Positions 1-5,462 of a stretch of DNA of 13,013 nt are shown piece after piece (the first letter of the stretch is position 1; each line of letters begins with the position of its first letter). The position numbers were made by a program, and so were the translations under genes. The notes under the pieces are model-generated. The model was not told the DNA's origin. It saw only the letters and a program-made list of their open reading frames with translations, and ran no database searches. Source of the stretch: an uncultured Bacillus sp. (GTDB taxonomy: Bacteria > Bacillota > Bacilli > Bacillales_B > DSM-18226); NCBI RefSeq assembly GCF_946478885.1, contig NZ_CAMLDX010000095.1:1-13013 (forward strand), written 5' to 3'.

Positions 1-54
1 CTCTTAGTCTACTTACACCTTAATTTTTCTGTCCAGTTAAGTGTAGCCTATCCA
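1..54. mobile_element. Possible insertion-sequence end abutting rdhA
   Basis: Read on the minus strand from base 54, the sequence begins TGGATAGGCTACACTTAAC and continues with TGGACAG, an A run and GTGTAAGTAGAC. This layout (TG terminus, short imperfect terminal repeat, then leader) resembles the end of an IS3-family element. The frame stays open, but its translation here (hydrophobic, Cys- and aromatic-rich) does not look like RdhA. No transposase or second repeat is visible in the window, so this is inference from pattern only. Confidence 0.3.
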
Positions 55-984
55 GCATTTTGTTTTGCAGGACATAGTGTAGAGTTTGAATTCGAAGAAA
101 CAGCGATTGCATGGAATAAAAAACCATTCCCTGAAAAATGGAAGTTTAAGAACAAGGAAGAGGCTACAAGAATAATAAAGAAAGTTTCTAAATTTTTAGG
201 TGCAAGCTTGGTTGGTATTGCGCAATATGATGAAAGATGGACCTATGCTGATTATGAAAATCCAGAAACCGGTAAATGGGGACCTATGAAATTACCATTT
301 GAACCAAAAAGCGTCATAGCCTTTGCTATTGAAATGTCTTACGAAGAATTTAAAACTGCACCTTCATTAATCGCAAGTGCATCGGCAGGTAAAGGCTATT
401 CTGACATGGCTTGCTTAGTTCATAGTGTGGCTAGCTTTATTTCAAAGTTAGGGTATAAAGCTTTCGGAGCTATGAATGATACGGGCCTTTCAGTTCCTAT
501 TGCGATTCAGGCTGGGTTAGGTGAAACGAGTAGAATGGGACTGCTAGTTACAAAAGAATATGGCCCAAGAGTAAGAATTTGTAAGGTATATACTGAGCTT
601 GAGTTAATTCCTGATAAGCCAATAGAATTTGGAGTAGTAGAATTCTGTAAAACTTGTATGAAATGCGCGGATAACTGTCCAAGTAAATCAATAAATAAAA
701 AGAAAAATCCAGATTTTGAAGCAGTTGGTGAGTATAATAACCCAGAAGTGAAAAAATGGTATGTAAATGCAGAAACTTGTTTTACATTTTGGGCTGAGAA
801 TGGTGGAGACTGTGGAAGTTGTATCGCATGTTGTCCATACAATAAATTACCAGAATGGCATCACCAATTATGTTCAATTGCGGGGAAAACACCAGCCAGA
901 CCATTCTTAAGAAGTATGGATGAACTGTTTGGATATGGTAAAGTCAATAACGAAAAAGCAATGACTGATTACTGGAGGAAATGA
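1..984 (+). CDS. rdhA: Reductive dehalogenase catalytic subunit (RdhA), 5' end missing
   Basis: Corrinoid- and iron-sulfur-dependent enzyme that removes halogen from organohalides as terminal electron acceptor, normally exported by Tat and held at the outer face of the membrane. The frame is open from base 1 to the TGA at 982-984 (327 codons). Residues typical of RdhA start by about base 70 and include FLGASLVGIAQYDERW near 190-240. The C-terminal ferredoxin-like domain has cluster 1 as CxxCxxCxxxCP (646-681) and cluster 2 as a lone Cys at 778 plus CGSCIACCPYNK (811-846). GETSRMG and GPRVRI match the cobalamin-domain region of the family. RdhA is usually about 450-550 residues, so the Tat signal and N-terminus lie outside or are lost. 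A TTG at 208 could be taken as a start, but homology continues upstream, so it is internal. The first ~54 bases may be foreign. QueG shares the fold but does not come with rdhB and rdhC. Substrate unknown. Confidence 0.9.
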   Translation, partial: LLVYLHLNFSVQLSVAYPAFCFAGHSVEFEFEETAIAWNKKPFPEKWKFKNKEEATRIIKKVSKFLGASLVGIAQYDERWTYADYENPETGKWGPMKLPFEPKSVIAFAIEMSYEEFKTAPSLIASASAGKGYSDMACLVHSVASFISKLGYKAFGAMNDTGLSVPIAIQAGLGETSRMGLLVTKEYGPRVRICKVYTELELIPDKPIEFGVVEFCKTCMKCADNCPSKSINKKKNPDFEAVGEYNNPEVKKWYVNAETCFTFWAENGGDCGSCIACCPYNKLPEWHHQLCSIAGKTPARPFLRSMDELFGYGKVNNEKAMTDYWRK

Positions 985-1036
985 TAATTTTTATTGTATT
1001 TCTTAAAATTCAATAAAAAGGATGGTGCTTATTAAT

Positions 1037-1321
1037 ATGATTTTATTATGGATGTTTTTGGGTGCGCTTATTGCTTTGTCCGGTGTGTTTATTTATCAAT
1101 TTTTATATGCAAAAGGTAAGTTGAAACCGATTACTTGGGTGACTTCAATCCTAGCTGTTGTTGCGATTGGATTCGGTTTTGCTTGGACATTTTCTAGTAT
1201 TGCAGAAAATGAAATGCGTGCTGCTGCGATGGGAGTTATGCTTTTTATTGGTTCAGGAGTGATATTAATATTAATTACTCAAAAATTGATAAAGCAAAAG
1301 AAAGTAAAAGTAAGTCAATAA
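1037..1321 (+). CDS. rdhB: Reductive dehalogenase membrane anchor (RdhB)
   Basis: Small integral membrane protein thought to anchor RdhA at the outer face of the cytoplasmic membrane. From ATG 1037 it has 94 residues and three hydrophobic helices (about 2-22, 32-52 and 65-85), the size and topology of RdhB/PceB. The loop after helix 2 carries SSIAENEMRAA, containing the E-x-E motif described for PceB-type anchors, followed by AAAMG. An upstream in-frame ATG at 1022 abuts the purine run AAAAAGG with no spacing; ATG 1037 is better spaced from AAGGATGG (1018-1025) and is preferred. The gene lies 52 bases after rdhA with no terminator seen, so the two are probably cotranscribed. Confidence 0.85.
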   Translation: MILLWMFLGALIALSGVFIYQFLYAKGKLKPITWVTSILAVVAIGFGFAWTFSSIAENEMRAAAMGVMLFIGSGVILILITQKLIKQKKVKVSQ

Positions 1322-1391
1322 AAAAACAAACTGTATATAAATTAATGTTTGAGAGTGTTTTTATTCTAAGATGATAGAAAGGAGAGGGAGT

Positions 1392-2570
1392 GTGAGAGAT
1401 AAAAAAACATATATAAAGAGACACTTTCTTTTTATTATCGGACTCTCAACTATATTGCTGGCCTTACTTTATAATTGGTTTTTGATTGAAGATGAATCAC
1501 TAGATGCTTTGATTCAAAAAAATTATCCTGAAATAACAAAAATTGAAAAAATTAACAGTGACCCGCTAGCTTATAAGGTATACAAGGATTCTAAATTTGT
1601 AGCTTATGGGGTAGTTGGGGAAGCAACAGGGTATCAATCTCAAGTGAAAATTTTTTCTCTAATTGATTTAAAAGGTGTTTTATTATCTAGTTTTGTTGTG
1701 CAACAAAATGAGACACCTTCCTTTTTTCAAAGAATAGTGAATGAGCATTTTTTAGAAGAATTTAATGATAAGCCGATTAAAGAAGGGTTTGAGGTTGGAA
1801 GTAATATAGATGCGACTACTGGAGCGACAGTATCCTCTACTGCGATTACGAAAGCTATAAATAGGGGAATAAAATATATTGGCGATAATCAATTAGAAAT
1901 GCAGGTTAATAATCCATATTCTAAAGTAGAATTTGGAGCAAAAGAATTGGTCACGATCCTATTTCTAGCTTTTGCTGTTTATGCTAGTTATAAATGTAAG
2001 GCAAAGATCAGAACGTATGTATTACTATTTTCCATTATAGTAATGGGATTTTGGTTAAATATGTTTATTACATATAATATGTTTGCTTCTGTTCTATTAG
2101 GGCTATTTCCCTCAATTGAAAATATAGGGTGGTATGTATTGTTCTTTGGAACAATTTTCGTCATATTAGTAACAAGCAAGAATATATATTGTGTTTGGAT
2201 GTGTCCTTTTGGTGGAGTACAGGAACTTCTTTATAAAATTGGATTTAAAGGTCTAAGAATTTCACCGCATGTGATGAAATACATGCGTAAAGTTCCTGGA
2301 TTTCTTGCGTGGTTTGCGATCATGCTGGGTATTTTGAAGGATAACCCTAAAATAACAAACTATGAACCTTTTAGTACATTTTTTAGTCAAATAGGCACAG
2401 ATATTCAATGGATATTGCTTCCAATTATTATATTTACAAGCTTGTTCACCAATAGATTCTATTGTGGTAATTTGTGCCCGGTAGGATATACATTGAACTT
2501 AATAGTAAAACTTCGGCAAAAAGGAGCGAAATTATGGGGCAACCAAAAAAAATTACAACAAAAGATATAA
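1392..2570 (+). CDS. rdhC: RdhC/NosR-type FMN-binding polyferredoxin membrane protein
   Basis: Polytopic membrane flavoprotein of the PceC/RdhC-NosR group, proposed to pass electrons to, or assist maturation of, RdhA. From GTG 1392 (392 residues): helix 1 at about 7-26; an extracytoplasmic FMN-binding domain at about 38-165 with DATTGATVSST, where the Thr of TGAT (about residue 146) is the expected covalent FMN site; then several membrane helices; then two CxxxCP motifs, CVWMCPFGG (near 2191) and CGNLCPVGY (near 2463), characteristic of this family. The GTG start is chosen because AAAGGAG at 1378-1384 sits 7 bases before it; the longer ATG at 1371 would place this ribosome site inside the gene. 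It follows rdhB by 70 bases. Role in electron transfer is inferred from the family, not proven. Confidence 0.88.
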   Translation: MRDKKTYIKRHFLFIIGLSTILLALLYNWFLIEDESLDALIQKNYPEITKIEKINSDPLAYKVYKDSKFVAYGVVGEATGYQSQVKIFSLIDLKGVLLSSFVVQQNETPSFFQRIVNEHFLEEFNDKPIKEGFEVGSNIDATTGATVSSTAITKAINRGIKYIGDNQLEMQVNNPYSKVEFGAKELVTILFLAFAVYASYKCKAKIRTYVLLFSIIVMGFWLNMFITYNMFASVLLGLFPSIENIGWYVLFFGTIFVILVTSKNIYCVWMCPFGGVQELLYKIGFKGLRISPHVMKYMRKVPGFLAWFAIMLGILKDNPKITNYEPFSTFFSQIGTDIQWILLPIIIFTSLFTNRFYCGNLCPVGYTLNLIVKLRQKGAKLWGNQKKLQQKI

Positions 2571-2650
2571 TTGCATCCATAATCTTAGGAGTTTGTTTTT
2601 TGTTAATCATCATCATAATATGTCAAAATGCTGGATATTTTCAATGGTAA
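2534..2650 (+). CDS. Small single-helix membrane protein overlapping rdhC
   Basis: A 38-codon gene from ATG 2534 to TAA 2648-2650. AAAAGGAG (2519-2526) lies 7 bases upstream, inside rdhC, and the two genes overlap by 37 bases, which suggests translational coupling. The product has a charged N-terminus (MGQPKKITTKD), one strongly hydrophobic helix (about residues 12-30, Ile-rich with Cys 21 and Cys 30) and a short tail ending NAGYFQW. The predicted topology is N-in with a short outer tail. I recognise no family. Position suggests a helper of the RdhABC complex, like other small subunits of respiratory enzymes, but that is inference. Confidence 0.6.
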   Translation: MGQPKKITTKDIIASIILGVCFLLIIIIICQNAGYFQW

Positions 2651-2673
2651 TAAGTGATGATATAAAAAATAAA

Positions 2674-2850
2674 ATATTTGTAGAAATAGGTTTTTTACAA
2701 TTAGAAATTAAAGTATTGGTGAAAATGCAATCCCACCACTCTGAATGTTAGAAAACTGTATGTAAGCTCAGTATGAAAATATGAGAAGGACAAGCAATAA
2801 TCATGAGTTAGAGATTTGCCTATTTCGCTGACATAGAGCCACCTCGAGGA
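2674..2850 (+). promoter_or_regulatory. Degenerate cobalamin riboswitch aptamer
   Basis: The order of blocks follows the cobalamin (RF00174-type) aptamer: an AGGT element (about 2677), GGTGAAAAT (2718-2726), AACTGTA (2754-2760), an AAGGA block (about 2786) and a B12-box-like AGTTAGAGATTTGCC near 2806-2820, followed by a short stem ACCTC/GAGGT (2841-2858). The B12 box consensus is AGCCAGGAGACCTGCC, so the core is changed by several substitutions and one missing base, and the CCCGC segment before ACTGT is not conserved. The downstream gene is a broken btuF, the usual target. The aptamer is probably decayed and may not bind ligand. Confidence 0.68.
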
Positions 2851-2851
2851 C

Positions 2852-2910
2852 GGGAGGTTATTAGGATTTATTTATAAACCCTAACGCCTCCCGCTATTTT
2901 GTGTTTTTTT
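2852..2910 (+). terminator. Terminator / expression platform of the riboswitch
   Basis: GGGAGG (2852-2857) with TTAGG pairs with CCTAA and CCTCCC (2887-2892), giving a long imperfect stem, followed by TTTTGTGTTTTTTT (2897-2910). The left arm also pairs with ACCTC (2841-2845), so formation of the short upstream stem would compete with the terminator, as expected of a transcriptional riboswitch. A further dyad, CTATTTTG (2894-2901) with CAAAATAG (2922-2929), could form a third alternative. The element also ends the rdh transcript. Confidence 0.7.
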
Positions 2911-2950
2911 CGGTTTTAAAGCAAAATAGTCAGAAGGGAGGAAAATCAAT

Positions 2951-3420
2951 TTGAGGAAACATTATTTTATTATATTTGCATTGTTCCTTATATTTAGATG
3001 ATTAGGTGGATGTACAGAGGAATTTCAAGAATAAAAGTAATGATCGTGTCAATAATAATCAATCGAAAAAATTTTTTCCAAAAACTATTGAAGATGCAAG
3101 TAATCGAAAAGTTAAAATAGATAGAAAACCTTAGACGAATTGTTTTATTAATCCCAAACAATACAGAAATTGCTTTTGTACTAGGGCGTGGAAATAGGAT
3201 AGTTGGAGTTCTTGATTACGATAATTACCCGAAGGAAACAGCAGAAATTGAGAAAATCGGATCGATGGCATACAATATTGAAAAAATCATTTCATTAAAA
3301 CCAGATCTAGTACTTACCCATGCTTCAAATATTAACAATACAAGTGAGTATTTTAATCAAATGGATAGTGCAAGAATAACAGTTTTAGTGGTGTGTAATC
3401 GCCAACTGAACTTTCGATAG
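2951..3420 (+). pseudogene. btuF: Broken corrinoid-binding lipoprotein gene (btuF-like)
   Basis: AAGGGAGG (2934-2941) precedes TTG 2951, which opens a lipoprotein signal peptide. An in-frame TGA (2999-3001) interrupts it just before the lipobox LGGC (3002-3013). The frame then stops again at 3032, resumes in another frame at 3036 (FPKTIEDASNRKVKI), stops at 3132, and continues in the third frame from 3136 with RIVLLIPNNTEIAFVLG, GVLDYDNYPKE and IEKIISLKPDLVLTHAS. That is the N-terminal lobe of a BtuF/FecB-type periplasmic binding protein. Homology ends near 3400 and a TAG follows at 3418, so the C-terminal half is lost. No permease or ATPase gene follows. Before decay it would have captured corrinoid for BtuCD; the riboswitch upstream supports that substrate. 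Confidence 0.85.
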
Positions 3421-3423
3421 AGG

Positions 3424-3585
3424 TATTCTGCTTTAATAGGTGCTCTTATTTTTGCAATTGTTCTATTACCTCGTAGAAATGATGTTATCCGAACTGCCGG
3501 AATTATTTCTGAATCACAAACAGTGGTAAAGAGGCACTTAGAATCATATTGTAGGATTTATAGTGAAATGATAAATGACATATAG
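3424..3585 (+). pseudogene. Unidentified gene fragment after btuF
   Basis: An open stretch of about 53 codons in the same frame as the last btuF piece, bounded by TAG 3418-3420 and TAG 3583-3585, without a ribosome site or good start. It encodes one hydrophobic segment (ALIGALIFAIVLLP) followed by a polar region with basic and acidic residues (RRNDVIRTAG, VVKRHLESYCRIYSEM). It does not resemble the expected C-terminal lobe of BtuF. It looks like the 3' end of a different membrane protein gene left by a deletion; I do not recognise the family. Confidence 0.35.
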
Positions 3586-3603
3586 AAAAGATCATAATAT
3601 AAT
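3575..3603 (+). promoter_or_regulatory. Sigma-A-type promoter for the ABC exporter operon
   Basis: ATGACA (3575-3580) and a perfect TATAAT (3598-3603) are separated by 17 bases. Transcription would begin near 3610, at the foot of the hairpin at 3610-3630. The -35 box overlaps the last codons of the upstream fragment. Confidence 0.6.
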
Positions 3604-3609
3604 AAAGGC

Positions 3610-3637
3610 AAGCACTCTTTGTGAGTGCTTTTTATTT
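3610..3637 (+). terminator. Hairpin with T-rich tail at the start of the ABC operon leader
   Basis: AAGCACTC (3610-3617) and GAGTGCTT (3623-3630) form a perfect 8-bp stem with loop TTTGT, followed by TTTATTTG. By shape it is an intrinsic terminator for upstream transcription. Because a good promoter ends just before it, it could also be the structured 5' end of the exporter mRNA or an attenuator. Confidence 0.65.
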
Positions 3638-3666
3638 GTCGATAGAGACGGGAGAAAGGTATTATT

Positions 3667-3699
3667 ATGCGTGTCTTGATTCGGGGAGTGGTGAAATGA
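3667..3699 (+). CDS. Ten-codon leader ORF coupled to the ABC exporter gene
   Basis: ATG 3667 opens the frame MRVLIRGVVK and stops at TGA 3697-3699, which overlaps the next gene's ATG 3696 as ATGA. GGGAGAAAGG (3650-3659) is a good ribosome site 7 bases upstream. In B. subtilis the homologous bmrCD genes are preceded by a small leader peptide gene (bmrB) that controls them by ribosome-mediated attenuation, so a regulatory uORF is plausible. Here, however, no terminator lies between the mini-ORF and the exporter gene, so control would more likely act through translational coupling. No evidence of expression. Confidence 0.4.
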   Translation: MRVLIRGVVK

Positions 3700-5462
3700 A
3701 GGTATTTATGGATTTAATGTGGTTCTTTAAACAGGAAAAAAGGCCCTATATATTAGGAATTGCTTTGTTAATTGTGGTAGCCATGCTGGAGCTGGTACCG
3801 CCGAAAGTAATTGGAATTGTTGTCGACGAGATTAAAAATGGAACATTAACAGACAGACGACTTTTCACATGGATGATGGTGCTCGCCGTGACTGTCATAT
3901 TCATGTATATTGTGCGCTATTTTTGGCGTCTCATGATTTTCGGTTCCGCATATAAGCTTGCCAGACAATTAAGGGATATGCTGTATTCTCATTTTACGAA
4001 AATGTCTCAAGCCTTTTATCAAAGAAAAAGAGTAGGAGATCTAATGGCACATGCCACCAATGATCTACAGGCGGTGCAGCAGACAGCAGGTGCCGGTGTC
4101 TTAACAATGGTTGATTCCTTGACTATCGGGGTCGCAGTTATTTTTGTGATGGCTACAACGATCAGTTGGAAATTAACATTGATTAGTTTGATTCCCATGC
4201 CATTCATGGCCATTTTGACGAATTGGTATGGCAGCTTGTTACATCGACGTTTTTATAAGGCACAGGAGGCTTTTTCATCTTTGAATGACAAAACACAGGA
4301 AAGCATTAGCGGCATCAAAGTGATTAAAACGTTTGGCCAGGAAAAAGAGGATATAGAAGATTTCCATCAGCAATCTGCAGATGTTGTGAAGAAAAATCTT
4401 GCAGTCGCACGCGTGGATGCTTTATATGATCCAACAGTGTCCGTGATAGTGGGCATATCCTTCTTCTTATCGATTTCGTTTGGTGCCAGGTTTGTTATAG
4501 ATGGTTCGATTACGATCGGTGAGCTTGTTTCCTTTAATGCGTATTTAGGACTGCTTGTCTGGCCAATGCTGGCATTTGGCTGGTTGTTTAATATTGTGGA
4601 AAGAGGAAGAGCCTCTTACGATAGGGTTAAAGCCATTCTTGAGGAGCCAGTGGATGTAGTCGATGCCCCAGGAGCAGTAGATATTATGCCAGAAGGTGAC
4701 CTTATATTTCAAGTTCGTGAATTTTGCTATCCTGGTGAAGTGCATCCTGTCCTTAAACAGATTCATTTCCGTCTGAAAAGGGGTGAGACACTTGGGATAG
4801 TAGGAAAAACCGGAGCAGGGAAAACCACCTTGCTGAAGCTTATCATCCGGGAAATTGAAGGCTTTGACGGTACAATCTTATTTGGTGAGAGACAGCTTCA
4901 TGAATATAAGCTTGAAAGACTTCTACAGGCGATTGGTTATGTGCCGCAGGAGCATTTCTTGTTCTCTGCCTCGGTTGCCGATAATATTTCCTTTGCTAAA
5001 CCCGATGCATCCATGGACGAGATACATCAGGCAGCGCAATCAGCCAAAATGGACGAGGATATCCTTCGCTTTCCAGATGGTTATGATACCGTTGTCGGCG
5101 AACGCGGTGTCTCGCTTTCAGGGGGACAAAAGCAGCGGATTTCCATCGCTCGAGCACTCTTGATGGAACCTGAGCTGTTAATTCTTGATGATTCACTGTC
5201 TTCTGTCGATGCCAAAACAGAAGAGGGAATCCTGTCCTCTTTAAGAGAAACACGTGCCGGAAAAACCACTATTATTACTGCACACAGGTTAAGCTCCATT
5301 CAGCATGCGGATTTAATTCTCGTTTTAGATGAAGGGGAAATAAGCCAAATGGGTACACATGATGAACTTATGGAGAAGGATGGATGGTATAAAGAAATGT
5401 ATCTTCATCAGCAGCTGGAAGAGCTTGTGGAGAAAGGGGGAGCTTATGGGCAAAAAGATTGA
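3696..5462 (+). CDS. yheI: Heterodimeric ABC exporter subunit, BmrC/YheI type (degenerate ATPase site)
   Basis: Half-transporter with an N-terminal six-helix exporter domain (about 1-310) and a C-terminal ATPase, 588 residues, close to B. subtilis BmrC (585). The N-terminus MKVFMDLMWFFKQEKRPYI aligns with the BmrC start. ATG 3696 is chosen (GGGGAG at 3683-3688); the longer GTG frame from 3621 would begin inside the hairpin. Walker A is GKTGAGKT (from residue 370), signature LSGGQ (474-478), Walker B LLILDD with Asp 499 where the catalytic Glu should be, and the switch His is in TAHRLSS. This Asp is the known mark of the degenerate partner in heterodimeric multidrug exporters. It overlaps the next gene by 17 bases and the two should form one transporter. 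Substrates cannot be read from the sequence; drugs or lipids are likely. Confidence 0.88.
   Translation: MKVFMDLMWFFKQEKRPYILGIALLIVVAMLELVPPKVIGIVVDEIKNGTLTDRRLFTWMMVLAVTVIFMYIVRYFWRLMIFGSAYKLARQLRDMLYSHFTKMSQAFYQRKRVGDLMAHATNDLQAVQQTAGAGVLTMVDSLTIGVAVIFVMATTISWKLTLISLIPMPFMAILTNWYGSLLHRRFYKAQEAFSSLNDKTQESISGIKVIKTFGQEKEDIEDFHQQSADVVKKNLAVARVDALYDPTVSVIVGISFFLSISFGARFVIDGSITIGELVSFNAYLGLLVWPMLAFGWLFNIVERGRASYDRVKAILEEPVDVVDAPGAVDIMPEGDLIFQVREFCYPGEVHPVLKQIHFRLKRGETLGIVGKTGAGKTTLLKLIIREIEGFDGTILFGERQLHEYKLERLLQAIGYVPQEHFLFSASVADNISFAKPDASMDEIHQAAQSAKMDEDILRFPDGYDTVVGERGVSLSGGQKQRISIARALLMEPELLILDDSLSSVDAKTEEGILSSLRETRAGKTTIITAHRLSSIQHADLILVLDEGEISQMGTHDELMEKDGWYKEMYLHQQLEELVEKGGAYGQKD

Noticed and set aside
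507..842. Minus-strand 111-codon frame inside rdhA
   Set aside because: It is a shadow of the Fe-S region of rdhA; the Cys/Pro-rich translation reflects the opposite strand.
208..984. TTG at 208 as the start of a short QueG-like protein
   Set aside because: RdhA-type residues continue in frame upstream of 208, no ribosome site precedes it, and rdhB/rdhC follow.
2999..3001. In-frame TGA in the btuF signal peptide as a selenocysteine codon, given the tRNA-Sec in the window
   Set aside because: Sec in a signal peptide has no precedent known to me, and the same gene has two further frame breaks and a lost C-terminus, so ordinary decay explains it.
4996..5299. Two minus-strand frames inside the first ABC gene
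   Set aside because: Both are antisense to the conserved signature and Walker B region, with no independent coding signal.
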